Assembly: GCF_900129075.1 (NCBI RefSeq)
Contig: NZ_FQVH01000027.1
Span: forward strand, 1-36,367
From: Caldanaerobius fijiensis DSM 17918
Lineage (GTDB): Bacteria; Bacillota; Thermoanaerobacteria; Thermoanaerobacterales; Caldanaerobiaceae
Length of the DNA: 36,367 bases
Direction of reading: 5' to 3'
The translations under genes and the position numbers were made by a program. Positions 1 through 9,062 of this stretch are shown here, one piece after another. A model generated the notes under the pieces. The model did not search any database and was not told where the DNA came from. It was given only the letters and a program-made list of their open reading frames with translations. Positions within the stretch are counted from its first letter, which is position 1. Each line of letters opens with the position of its first letter.

Positions 1-100
1 TGCAAAGGATAAAAAAGAGATATGTATTTTTAGAAAATAAAATTACGATTTGAACATTGACAACAAGAGCTGGAATAGTCAGGTAAGAATTTTCACCATA

Positions 101-230
101 AGGGCAGAGACCCTGCAAAGGAGCGTAGCTGACATCCACCTCATGGCAGGTAGAACGAAGAAATTAAGGACGAAGATCCTGTGAGAGATGGGAGGGTAAG
201 CCCCATGAGATAAGTGGAGGCATTCCGCCA
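101..230 (+). ncRNA. Candidate structured RNA (run of five hairpins)
   Basis: Five short hairpins follow each other here: GCAG/CTGC (104-116), ACCT/AGGT (138-151), AGGA/TCCT with loop CGAAGA (167-180), ATGGG/CCCAT (188-206) and TGGAGG/CCGCCA with one mismatch (215-230). The stretch is richer in GC than its flanks and contains no convincing reading frame, so a folded RNA is a reasonable reading. It matches no RNA family I can name. Non-coding ends of IS110-type elements carry structured guide RNAs, and an IS110 remnant lies elsewhere in this window, so an insertion-sequence end is one guess. An untranslated leader of the downstream sugar operon is another. Confidence 0.35.
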
Positions 231-348
231 GAATATGGAAATAACAAGTGAGGTTTATTAAGGTTACGCATATGGAGGGAATATGAGTAAAAAATGATAA
301 TATAAGCCATAGAGGGTTCTTGTTGCAATGAGAAAATTGAAGAAAAAC

Positions 349-414
349 GGAGATATCGTGAGAAAATGAAAGATAATAGAGGGAGGTATCGTGAAAAAAT
401 AAAAGATGATGGAA
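349..414 (+). repeat. Two tandem copies of a 33-bp unit
   Basis: Two adjacent units with a 33-bp period (349-381 and 382-414) share the core ATATCGTGA/GTATCGTGA followed by AAAAT(G/A)AAAGAT(A/G)AT. They sit directly before the first glycosyltransferase and include the purine-rich stretch that acts as its ribosome binding region. This is probably a local slippage duplication; no function is evident. Confidence 0.55.
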
Positions 415-427
415 GGGAATTTTAAGT

Positions 428-1498
428 ATGAAGATACTACATGTGATAGATAGTCTAAATATTGGTGGAGCAGAAAATTTATTGGTAAATTATTTGTTAT
501 ATACAAAAAAGAATAGTGAAATACACAATGATTTATGTATATTATACGATAGTAAAACATTTTTATACCACAAATTGCTTGATAGAAATATAAATATATT
601 CGATTTAAATTTAAAAAATAAATATGATCTAAGAGTTATATTTAAATTAATAAAGCTAATAAACAAAAATAAATATGACATAGTTCATGTACATCTTTTC
701 CCTGCGCAATATTTTTGTGCGATAGCATCATTATTTACAAAGAAGGTGGAATATGTCTTTACTGAACATAGTAGTTTCAATAGAAGACGAAAGTATAAAG
801 TCTTTAAGTTATTCGATAACTTGTCATATTTAATGTATAAAAAAATAATTTGCGTTAGTGAAATGGCGAAAAATGATTTAGTGAAATGGATACCTTCTTT
901 GTCAAATAAAGCTTTGGTAATATATAATGGCATTCCCATAGAAAAAATTGTAGAAAGACAAAAAATATATGATATTCTGCTAGTAGGTTCATTAAGAAGC
1001 AATGTTAAAGGTGTAGACATTTTATTAAAATCGCTAAAATTGATTGAAGATAAAATAACGAAAGTTGCAATAGCTGGTGATGGTATTTTAAAAGATGATT
1101 TAATAAAACTAAGAAATGCTTTAAAACTAGACGATAAAGTTGATTTTCTTGGCAATAGACGTGATATTGATATTTTGTTAGAACAAACAAAAATATTTGT
1201 ATTACCATCAAGATGGGAAGGATTGCCTATTTCTCTTTTAGAAGCTATGTCAAAAGCGAAGCCTATTATAGCATCAAATGTAGGTGGAATACCAGAATTG
1301 ATAAGAGATGGGGAAAGCGGAATATTAGTAGAACCAGAGAACGAGTTAGAATTAGCTAATGCTATTGAGAAATTGTTGAATGACACAGAGTATGCGGAAT
1401 ACTTGGGGAAAAATGCATATAAAGATGCGATAAATAGGTTTTCAATAGAAGTGTATATAAATAATTTAACAACCTTATATAAAAGTCTAATTAAATGA
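428..1498 (+). CDS. Family 4 glycosyltransferase (GT-B fold)
   Basis: The protein is 356 residues, the usual size for GT4 enzymes, which transfer a sugar from a nucleotide donor with retention, here presumably onto a lipid-linked glycan at the inner membrane face. The N-terminus (KILHVIDSLNIGGAE) is the typical glycine-rich acceptor-side start. The donor domain has the E-x7-E signature (Glu264 and Glu272, in EGLPISLLEAM) followed by the IIASNVGGIPELI region. The ATG at 428 follows a GGAAGGG stretch. It is the first gene of the sugar cluster visible here, with a 38-nt gap to the dehydrogenase. Donor and acceptor cannot be read from sequence. Confidence 0.93.
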   Translation: MKILHVIDSLNIGGAENLLVNYLLYTKKNSEIHNDLCILYDSKTFLYHKLLDRNINIFDLNLKNKYDLRVIFKLIKLINKNKYDIVHVHLFPAQYFCAIASLFTKKVEYVFTEHSSFNRRRKYKVFKLFDNLSYLMYKKIICVSEMAKNDLVKWIPSLSNKALVIYNGIPIEKIVERQKIYDILLVGSLRSNVKGVDILLKSLKLIEDKITKVAIAGDGILKDDLIKLRNALKLDDKVDFLGNRRDIDILLEQTKIFVLPSRWEGLPISLLEAMSKAKPIIASNVGGIPELIRDGESGILVEPENELELANAIEKLLNDTEYAEYLGKNAYKDAINRFSIEVYINNLTTLYKSLIK

Positions 1499-1536
1499 AC
1501 TTAACTTTTAGATTAATTATTGGAGGATATTTATAG

Positions 1537-2915
1537 ATGACATTAAAAGAAAAAATAATATCCAAACAAGCTACTATAGGTATCATAGGCTTAGGCTATG
1601 TCGGTTTGCCATTAGCGATTGCATTTGCCGATGCAGGATTAAGGTTATTGGATTTGATGTTAATGGGAAAAAAGTAATTTCATTATTGGATGGAATATCT
1701 TATATTTTAGATGTCCAATCAGATATTGTTAAAAAACACGTTGATGAAGGCAAATTTATTCCTACCACGGATTTCAGCAAAATTTCACAGGTGGATACGC
1801 TGAGTATATGCGTTCCAACACCTTTAAGGAAAACAAAAGATCCTGATATATCATACATAGTAAATGCAGTAAATGAAATAAAAAAATATTTTCATAAGGA
1901 CTTGTTGATAGTTTTAGAAAGCACCACATATCCTGGTACAACAGAAGAATTGATACAAAAAGAAATCGAAGACATGGGATATAAAGTAGGAGAGGACTTC
2001 TATTTATGTTTCTCACCTGAGAGGGTAGATCCTGGTAATAAAAAGTATAACACGAAAAATACACCTAAGGTAATCGGTGGAGTCACAAAGCGATGTCTTG
2101 AGTTAGCTTATCTTTTGTATAGTAATGCTATAGATACTGTAATTCCTGTTTCATCTACAAAAGTTGCTGAAATGGTTAAATTGTTGGAGAATACTTTTAG
2201 AGCGGTTAATATAGGCCTTGTTAATGAACTGGCGATGATGTGTGATAGGATGGGCATAGATATCTGGGAGGTTGTTGAGGCAGCTTCAACCAAGCCTTTT
2301 GGATTTATGCCATTTTATCCGGGACCAGGAATTGGAGGGCATTGCATACCATTGGATCCTCAATATTTGTCGTGGAAAGCCAGGACGTATGATTTTTACA
2401 ACAAATTTATAGATCTAGCTAGTGATATTAATGGAAATATGCCAAGATATGTAGTAACAAAAATAAGCGAGGTACTTAACAGATATAAAAAGTGTATCAA
2501 CGATTCTTTTATTCTAATTTTAGGGATGGCTTATAAAAAAGATGTAGACGATTTGAGAGAATCACCTTCATTGGAGATATATAAATTGTTAAAAGAACAG
2601 GGTGCAAATCTGGAATACAATGACCCTTATGTTAAAGAATTTGTAGATGAAGATGGCAATACAGTAAAGTCAGTTGAATTAGACTATGATGATCTGCAAA
2701 ATTACGATTGTGTTGTTTTATGTACTGATCATTCTTGTTATGATTACTTAAAAATTGCAGAAAAAGCAAGTATTATCATTGATACTCGAAATGCATTTAA
2801 AGGGATTGTAAACAAGAATATATACAAATTAGGTGCTCCGGTTTATAGTGAGAATACAAGTATTTACGATTATATAAAGGAAGTTGCAGCGACTAAAGAA
2901 AGGATTGATAAATAA
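1537..2915 (+). pseudogene. UDP-N-acetylhexosamine 6-dehydrogenase (WbpA/TviB type), frameshifted
   Basis: This NAD-dependent nucleotide-sugar dehydrogenase oxidises a UDP-HexNAc to the uronic acid. An ATG at 1537, with GGAGG at 1522-1526, opens a frame with the Rossmann motif GLGYVGLP (residues 18-25), which ends at a stop near 1675. The rest (VIGFDVNGKK... onward) continues in another frame to 2915, so one base is missing around 1639-1645. Downstream are the CFSPERVDPGN block and the catalytic cysteine in GIGGHCIPLDP (about Cys270), so the gene is otherwise intact. Its stop overlaps the epimerase start (TAATG). If the missing base is an assembly error the enzyme is complete; if real, the N-terminal NAD site is lost. 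Confidence 0.88.
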
Positions 2916-3850
2916 TGGCTAAATATTTAATTACCGGTGGAGCAGGTTTTATAGGATCAAATATAGCTGAAGAACTTCTAAAAAGAGGAGAATATGTAAG
3001 AATTATCGATAATTTTTCTACCGGCAAGAGAGAAAACATTGAAGAATTTATAGATGACATAGATTTAATTGAAGGCGATTTGCGAAATATTGATGATGTA
3101 AAAGAAGCTGTTAAAGATATAGATTTTGTCTTACACCAGGCAGCATTGCCTTCTGTACCAAGATCAGTAGCAGATCCGATTTCAAGTAATGCTAATAATA
3201 TCGACGGAACACTGAATTTATTGGTTGCGGCAAAAGAAGCTGGTGTGAAGCGCGTTGTGATAGCTGCTTCTTCATCTGCCTATGGAGATACAGAAATATT
3301 ACCTAAGAGTGAAGATATGATGCCTAATCCATTATCGCCATATGCTGTGACAAAATATGTTGAAGAATTGTATGGAAGAGTATTTTATAAGGTATACGGG
3401 TTAGAAACTGTATCGTTAAGGTATTTTAACGTATTTGGACCAAAGCAAGATCCTAATTCACAATATGCTGCTGTAATACCTAAGTTTATAACCAAAATTC
3501 TAAAAGGAGAATTTCCAGTCATATTTGGAGATGGAGAGCAGACAAGGGATTTTACGTATGTAGACAATGTGGTTGAAGCGAATATATTAGCAGCGACCTC
3601 AGATAAGGTTGGACATGGTGAAGTAATTAACATAGCATGTGGGCAGAGAATATCATTAAATCAATTGGTCGATAAGATAAATGAGATATTGGGAACTAAT
3701 ATAAGGCCTATATATGATAAGCCAAGAGTTGGCGATGTAAAGCATTCATTGGCTTCCATAGAAAAAGCAGAAAAATTGCTTGGATATAGTGTTAAAGTTA
3801 CATTTGAAGAAGGTCTAAGAAAAGTAATAGATTGGTATAAAATGAGGTGA
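2915..3850 (+). CDS. UDP-N-acetylhexosamine 4-epimerase, extended SDR family (WbpP/TviC-like)
   Basis: The 311-residue protein is an extended short-chain dehydrogenase. It has the NAD motif TGGAGFIGS near the N-terminus, an SSSAYGD catalytic serine block, the Tyr-x3-Lys pair in YAVTK, the RYFNVFGP block, and the substrate-side segment FGDGEQTRDFTYVDN. This pattern fits UDP-GlcNAc or UDP-GlcNAcA 4-epimerases better than dTDP-sugar dehydratases. It is coupled to the dehydrogenase by a TAATG overlap. Together the pair would make UDP-GalNAcA, as TviB and TviC do for Vi antigen; the exact product is inferred. Confidence 0.9.
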   Translation: MAKYLITGGAGFIGSNIAEELLKRGEYVRIIDNFSTGKRENIEEFIDDIDLIEGDLRNIDDVKEAVKDIDFVLHQAALPSVPRSVADPISSNANNIDGTLNLLVAAKEAGVKRVVIAASSSAYGDTEILPKSEDMMPNPLSPYAVTKYVEELYGRVFYKVYGLETVSLRYFNVFGPKQDPNSQYAAVIPKFITKILKGEFPVIFGDGEQTRDFTYVDNVVEANILAATSDKVGHGEVINIACGQRISLNQLVDKINEILGTNIRPIYDKPRVGDVKHSLASIEKAEKLLGYSVKVTFEEGLRKVIDWYKMR

Positions 3851-3856
3851 ATTTTT

Positions 3857-5013
3857 TTGCCTAAGATATTACAGGTCTGTGCTGTTGATTTTACAGTTAA
3901 AAATTTACTGCTTCCTTTGATTGATAGATTAAAAAAAGAAGGATTTGAAGTTGAGATTGCTTGCTCCGAAGGCAAAGAATCAAAAGAATTAGAAAAGCGT
4001 GGATATGTATTCAAATATGTAAAAATAGATAGAAAAATAAGCCTTATATCTAATGTAAAATCAATTATTAACCTATATAGGATTATGAAAGATGGGAAAT
4101 ATGATATTGTTCATGTCCATACTCCAGTCGCCAGTGTTTTAGGTAGGATAGCGGCGAAACTGGCACATATTCCTGTGATCATTTATACGGCTCATGGGTT
4201 TTATTTTCATGAAAATATGTCTAAAATAAGCTATAAAATATTTACGAGTATAGAGAAGATAATGGGAAGATATTTTACAGACTACATATTTACTCAAAGT
4301 CAAGAAGATTACGATACGGCAATTAAATTAGGGATTATAGATAAAGATAAAATCACATGCATAAGTAATGGTGTAGACATTAATAGATTCAATCAGGAAA
4401 ATGTAAAAATTAATATAGAAGATTACAAAAGAAGTTTAGGCATATCTGCTGATAATAGTAAAATTATCTGTTTTGTAGGTAGGTTAGTTAAAGAAAAAGG
4501 TATTTTGGATCTTCTTGAAGCTTTTAAATATTTGGTTGATGACTATGATATTTATATTTAATGATAGTAGGTGATGCTTCATTAGATGAAAGGGATGTAG
4601 GGACAAAACAAAAAATTGAGTTATATTTGCAAGATGAAAAGTTGAGAAATCGAATAATTTTGACAGGTACTAGAAATGATATTCCGGAATTATTAAAGAT
4701 AAGTGATTTTTTTATATTGCCGTCTTATAGAGAAGGAATGCCCAGGTCTATTATAGAAGCAATGGCTATGGGTAAGCCTGTTATTGCGACAAATATAAGG
4801 GGTTGTAGAGAAGAAGTTGTAAATGGAGAAACTGGATTTTTGGTAGACGTAAATTCCCCAAAAGAAATATATGAAGCTACAAGGAAATTACTTGATGATG
4901 AAAGTTTGGCAAAAAAGCTTGGCGATAACGGTAGAAAAAGGGCAGAGAAATTTTTTAATGAGAGTTTGGTGCTGGATAAGGAAATAACGGTTATTAAATC
5001 GTTTTTTACATAA
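3857..5013 (+). pseudogene. Family 4 glycosyltransferase split in two at 4559-4561
   Basis: The first part (3857-4561, TTG start with GAGGTG 8 nt upstream) carries the acceptor-binding half, ending DDYDIYI. The second part (4561-5013, ATG inside a TAATG overlap) carries the donor half, with MIVGDASLDERD and the E-x7-E motif (EGMPRSIIEAM). In homologues the two run on as one chain of about 385 residues, so a 2-nt gain or 1-nt loss near 4550-4560 is likely. The TAATG junction could allow termination-reinitiation and yield both halves, but this is speculation. The acceptor half resembles the next gene (VHVHTPVA, AHGFYFH), suggesting an old tandem duplication. Confidence 0.85.
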
Positions 5014-5034
5014 TGATAGTGGGTGTTGGTAATA

Positions 5035-6189
5035 ATGGAGAGAAATATTAGCAAAGTTCTTTTTATAGCAACTGTTGAATGTCATATATTAAATTTTCAT
5101 ATTCCTTTTATACAGTATTTTCAAAACAAAGGATATGAAGTTCATGTGGCGACGAAATTAGGAAATAGACAGGACGAACTAAAAAAATTAGGAGTTGTGT
5201 ATTATAACGTTGATTTTGTAAGATCGCCGTATTCATTTTCTAATGTGAAGGCATTAAAGCAATTGATAAATATTATGAAAAAAAATAAATATTCACTAGT
5301 CCATGTTCATACTCCCGTTGGAGCTTTTTTAGGGCGATTGGCTGCAATAATCACTGGTACAAAGCCAGTACTTTATACAGCTCATGGTTTCCATTTTTAT
5401 AAAGGAGCGCCGATTAAGAACTGGTTCGTATATTATACAATGGAGCGATTGGTTGCCCGTTGGACCGATGGTTTGATAACGATGAATGATGAGGATTATA
5501 ATGCTGCTAAGAAATTTAAATTGAGAATAAAAGATGCTGTTTTCTATGTTCATGGTGTTGGGCTTGATGTCGATAAATATTTTATAGATGATGAAAATAG
5601 ACGAAAAGAGTTGAGAGAAAAATTTGGTTTTAACGACAGAGATATAGTAATATTAACTGTTGCAGAGTTAAATGCGAATAAGAATCATAAACAGATTATA
5701 GATTCATTGGTAATTTTGAAGAATTATGATAATATATATTATCTAATTGTAGGTTTAGGAAAATATGAAAGTTATTTAAGAGAATATATACATGATAAAG
5801 GATTAGACAATAAAGTTAAATTATTAGGTTTTAGACGAGATATACCTGAGTTATTATGTATTTCAGATGTATTTGCTTTGACATCGATGAGGGAGGGCTT
5901 ACCTCGATGCATTATGGAGGCAATGGCGGCAGGGAAACCAGTTATAGCTACAAATGTAAGAGGCAACAGGGATCTGGTCAAAGATGGTATTAACGGATAT
6001 TTAGTACCTATTAATGATGTGAATGCTACCGTTGGAGCTATTAAAAGATTAGTTCAAGACAAAGATTTGAGAGCAAAAATGGGAGATGAAGGGAGAAAAA
6101 TCATAAAGGATTATTCCATTGACAAGGTATTAAAAGAAATGGATGAGATTTATAGAAGATATTTAAATGCTAAATATGCAATAAATTGA
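5035..6189 (+). CDS. Family 4 glycosyltransferase (EpsD-like)
   Basis: This is an intact GT4 enzyme of about 384 residues. The ATG at 5035 fits the start of the first beta strand (ISKVLFIATVECHI); in-frame GTG (5023) and TTG (5026) codons just upstream are alternatives. Diagnostic parts are VHVHTPVGAFLGRLAA, the TAHGFHFYKGAP loop, and the donor-site E-x7-E in MREGLPRCIMEAM followed by GKPVIATNVRGN. It follows the broken GT4 closely and is a paralogue of it, so it may cover part of its role. The sugar specificity is not readable. Confidence 0.92.
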   Translation: MERNISKVLFIATVECHILNFHIPFIQYFQNKGYEVHVATKLGNRQDELKKLGVVYYNVDFVRSPYSFSNVKALKQLINIMKKNKYSLVHVHTPVGAFLGRLAAIITGTKPVLYTAHGFHFYKGAPIKNWFVYYTMERLVARWTDGLITMNDEDYNAAKKFKLRIKDAVFYVHGVGLDVDKYFIDDENRRKELREKFGFNDRDIVILTVAELNANKNHKQIIDSLVILKNYDNIYYLIVGLGKYESYLREYIHDKGLDNKVKLLGFRRDIPELLCISDVFALTSMREGLPRCIMEAMAAGKPVIATNVRGNRDLVKDGINGYLVPINDVNATVGAIKRLVQDKDLRAKMGDEGRKIIKDYSIDKVLKEMDEIYRRYLNAKYAIN

Positions 6190-6255
6190 AAGTGGTAATA
6201 TTGGTTGAAGAAAGTAATAAATTAGGTTAAATACGATTGACCTTTAGTAGAGGTT

Positions 6256-6540
6256 GTGCCAAATAGCTTTATTAACCAGAAAGTTAGTAGCTTTATCTAT
6301 TATATTGGAAAAACTTTAGAAGCGTTTATATGTGAATTAGGCCGTATTTGGTCTATAGAAGAAGATATGGAATTTAAAAATTATGGTATTTCATTAGTTA
6401 AATGGCTATTAGAATTTTTATATGATCATAGTAACGTCAATGACATAATAGGTGTAATATGTGACTATATAGAAACAATTGTAACTGGTACCAAACCAAA
6501 AATCGTGTTTGTCTCCAGGCTTAGAAATAAATTATCTTAA
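6256..6540 (+). CDS. Small protein of unknown function in sugar cluster
   Basis: A 94-residue frame with a GTG start, preceded by AGAGG only 2-3 nt away. The protein is mixed and somewhat hydrophobic (SSFIYYIGKTLEAFICELG and ISLVKWLLEFLYDH) but has no clear membrane span. I recognise no family. It sits alone between glycosyltransferases and pglC, with about 65 and 105 bp gaps. It could be a real small gene or the remnant of a larger transferase or polymerase gene. Confidence 0.4.
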   Translation: MPNSFINQKVSSFIYYIGKTLEAFICELGRIWSIEEDMEFKNYGISLVKWLLEFLYDHSNVNDIIGVICDYIETIVTGTKPKIVFVSRLRNKLS

Positions 6541-6585
6541 ATGCGATGTTATTTCATTTAAAAATATTTGTTGAGGCGATATATA

Positions 6586-6614
6586 ATCCCTAATCATTGT
6601 GTAAAAATAGGGAT
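6586..6614 (+). other. Inverted repeat upstream of pglC
   Basis: A 7-bp perfect inverted repeat, ATCCCTA (6586-6592) and TAGGGAT (6608-6614), has a 15-nt loop. No T-run follows it, so it is not a classical terminator. It lies 31 bp before pglC and could be an operator or a leader hairpin. Confidence 0.3.
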
Positions 6615-6645
6615 GGAAGAAGCTAAGTAAAAATGGGGGGATTAA

Positions 6646-7266
6646 ATGAATTCAAGCATTATTAAAAGGATTTTAGATATAATCATGTCATCACTTCTTT
6701 TAATTATATTATCTCCATTATTACTAATAATTGCAGTTATTGTTTACTTAGCAATGGGTTCCCCAATCTTGTATCGTCAGACTCGGCCTGGTTTAAAGGG
6801 TAAGCCATTTAAGATTTATAAGTTCAGGACTATGAACGATAAAAGAGATAAAGAGGGTAACTTGTTACCTGATGAAGAGAGATTGACAAAGATAGGTAGA
6901 TTGCTTAGGAGTACAAGCCTTGATGAATTACCAGAACTATTTAATGTGTTAAAAGGAGATATGAGTCTTGTTGGTCCAAGACCATTGCTTATGGAGTACC
7001 TAAATTATTATACAGAAGAGCAGATGAGGCGCCATGATGTTAGACCGGGTATAACTGGTTGGGCACAGATTAATGGAAGAAATAATCTATCATGGGAAGA
7101 AAAATTTAAACTGGATGTATGGTATGTTGACCACTGGAATTTGTTACTCGATTTTAAGATTTTGTTTATTACGATAAAAAAAGTTATAACAAGAGAAGGC
7201 ATATCAGCGGAAGGATATGCCACGATGCCCAAGTTTACGGGAAATAACAATAACTGTGGGGGATGA
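6646..7266 (+). CDS. pglC: Undecaprenyl-phosphate phosphoglycosyl transferase, PglC type
   Basis: This is a small monotopic phosphoglycosyl transferase of 206 residues. It starts glycan assembly by moving a phospho-sugar, here probably di-N-acetylbacillosamine phosphate, from UDP to undecaprenyl phosphate. It has one hydrophobic segment (about residues 12-37), the KPFKIYKFRTM block, and the catalytic Asp93-Glu94 in TSLDELPELFN, followed by LVGPRPLL and GITGWAQINGR. A strong GGGGGGA ribosome site precedes the ATG. The stop overlaps the pglD start (ATGA). The four genes in a row with pglD, pglE and pglF make the bacillosamine assignment likely; substrate remains inferred. Confidence 0.9.
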   Translation: MNSSIIKRILDIIMSSLLLIILSPLLLIIAVIVYLAMGSPILYRQTRPGLKGKPFKIYKFRTMNDKRDKEGNLLPDEERLTKIGRLLRSTSLDELPELFNVLKGDMSLVGPRPLLMEYLNYYTEEQMRRHDVRPGITGWAQINGRNNLSWEEKFKLDVWYVDHWNLLLDFKILFITIKKVITREGISAEGYATMPKFTGNNNNCGG

Positions 7267-7928
7267 TTGAGATATTAAGGCAAATAGCTATTATAGGTGC
7301 AGGTGGAGTAGGTAAAGAAGTCGCATTGCTTATTGAGGAAATAAATAATATTAAACCAACATGGGATTTAATTGGTTTTATAGATGATAATAAGGATTTA
7401 CACGGCAAATATATTAATGGAATAAAGGTATTGGGTGGGATTGACTATTTAAGTAATAATGCCGACAATATATTTGTTATATGTGCTATCGCTGATTATA
7501 AAATTAAAAAAAGTATTGTATCTAAATTAGAAAATTATAATGTGGAATATGCGAATATAATACATCCATCAGTTTATATATCAAAAACTAATCTGATTGG
7601 AAAAGATGTTATAATATATCCCGGATGTATATTAACAACTAATATCAAAATAGGTAATCACGTGATTATAAGTCCAAAGTGTGGAATTGGACATGAAGCT
7701 TATATTGATGATTATGTATCATTGTTATGGGATGTAAATGTGGCAGGAAATGTTAGGATAAATGAAGGTTGTTTAATAGGTTCAAATGCCACGATAATAC
7801 AAAATAAAGAGGTTGGCAAAGGCACGATTATAGGAGCAGGTGCAGTGGTGGTCGATAATATACCATCTAATTGTACTGCCGTAGGAGTACCAGCTAAGCC
7901 AATTAAATTTCACGAGGAGGCTAAATAA
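7263..7928 (+). CDS. pglD: Sugar O/N-acetyltransferase, NeuD/PglD family
   Basis: A 221-residue protein with an N-terminal Rossmann-like domain (IAIIGAGGVGKEV) and a C-terminal left-handed beta-helix of hexapeptide repeats (from about residue 100: IGKDVIIYPGC, IKIGNHVIIS, VGKGTIIGAGAVV). The segment GIGHEAYIDDY holds the His expected to act as base in PglD. It most likely N-acetylates UDP-4-amino-4,6-dideoxy-GlcNAc with acetyl-CoA. The start is the ATG at 7263 in an ATGA overlap with pglC, and pglE begins directly after its stop. Confidence 0.9.
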   Translation: MIEILRQIAIIGAGGVGKEVALLIEEINNIKPTWDLIGFIDDNKDLHGKYINGIKVLGGIDYLSNNADNIFVICAIADYKIKKSIVSKLENYNVEYANIIHPSVYISKTNLIGKDVIIYPGCILTTNIKIGNHVIISPKCGIGHEAYIDDYVSLLWDVNVAGNVRINEGCLIGSNATIIQNKEVGKGTIIGAGAVVVDNIPSNCTAVGVPAKPIKFHEEAK

Positions 7929-9047
7929 ATGAATGTACCTTTAGCGAGGCCAGATATCACGCAGAGGGAGATAGACGCAGTAGTTGAGGTTTTGAAATCT
8001 GATATACTGAGCATAGGGCCTAAGATTGTAGAATTCGAGGAGAAAGTAGCCAAATATGTAGGTAAAAAATATGCGATAGCAGTGAATAGTGGGACAAGTG
8101 CTTTGCATTTGATAGTAAGGTCATTAGGTATTAGAGATGGGGATGAAGTTATAACAACGCCATTTACTTTTGTGGCTACGGTAAACTGCTTTTTGTACGA
8201 AAGAGCAAAGCCTGTATTTGTTGATATAGATCCTGATACGCTTAACATGGATATTGATAAAATCGAAGAAAAAATTACCGATAGAACAAAGGCGATAATG
8301 GCTGTTGATATTTTTGGCCAGCCGTTGGATATGGTGAAGATAAATGAGATAGCAAAAAAATACAATTTAAAAGTTATCGAAGATTCGTGTGAAGCACTGG
8401 GATCGGAGTATAATGGAATTAAGGCTGGAACATTATGTGATGCAGGCGCTTTTGCTTTTTATCCTAATAAACAAATAACAACGGCCGAAGGCGGTGTAAT
8501 TGTTACTGATAATGAAGACATTGCACAATTAAGCAGAAGTATGAGGAGTCAAGGTAGACCGATTACAGGTTTATGGCTTGAACATGAAAGACTTGGATTT
8601 AATTACCGTTTTAGTGAATTAAATGCTGCACTGGGTATCGTTCAAATGGAGAGGATAGAGGAAATAATTAAAAAAAGAGCCAGAGTGGCCGAAAAATATA
8701 ATGAAAGGCTAAAAAATCTAGATGGAGTTAAAATCCCTTACATAGCTCCACAAGTTAATAAGATGAGCTGGTTTATTTATGTTATAAGATTAGACAAAAA
8801 CATAGATAGAAACAAGGTAATGCAATATTTGATTAATAATGGAATAGGATGCAGGCCTTATTTTACTCCTGTTCACTTGCAGCCGTATATAAAAGAAATG
8901 ACAGGCTATAAAGAAGGAGATTTTCCAGTGACAGAATCAGTAGCAAAATCAACAATCGCTTTGCCATTTTTTAATAAAATAACGAATGAGCAGATAGATT
9001 ATGTGGTGGAGAAGTTAAGAGAGGCTATAAACCTCTTTGGTAAATAA
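7929..9047 (+). CDS. pglE: PLP-dependent sugar aminotransferase, DegT/DnrJ/EryC1 family (PglE-like)
   Basis: The 372-residue protein has all the marks of the family: PLARPDITQREIDAV at the start, NSGTSALHL for phosphate binding, EDSCEALGSEYNG, and the Schiff-base lysine (Lys181) in FYPNKQITTAEGG. It transfers an amino group, usually from glutamate, to C4 of a UDP-4-keto-6-deoxy sugar made by the adjacent PglF-type dehydratase. A GAGG site precedes the ATG. No gap separates it from pglD and only 15 nt lie before pglF, so these are one operon. Confidence 0.93.
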   Translation: MNVPLARPDITQREIDAVVEVLKSDILSIGPKIVEFEEKVAKYVGKKYAIAVNSGTSALHLIVRSLGIRDGDEVITTPFTFVATVNCFLYERAKPVFVDIDPDTLNMDIDKIEEKITDRTKAIMAVDIFGQPLDMVKINEIAKKYNLKVIEDSCEALGSEYNGIKAGTLCDAGAFAFYPNKQITTAEGGVIVTDNEDIAQLSRSMRSQGRPITGLWLEHERLGFNYRFSELNAALGIVQMERIEEIIKKRARVAEKYNERLKNLDGVKIPYIAPQVNKMSWFIYVIRLDKNIDRNKVMQYLINNGIGCRPYFTPVHLQPYIKEMTGYKEGDFPVTESVAKSTIALPFFNKITNEQIDYVVEKLREAINLFGK

Positions 9048-9062
9048 TAGGGAGATGTTCAT

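Noticed and set aside
685-1386. Minus-strand open frame of 233 codons inside the first glycosyltransferase
   Set aside because: It is antisense to an intact GT4 gene and resembles no protein; a shadow frame.
6586-6614. Inverted repeat considered as a transcription terminator
   Set aside because: The stem is 7 bp with a 15-nt loop and no T-run follows.
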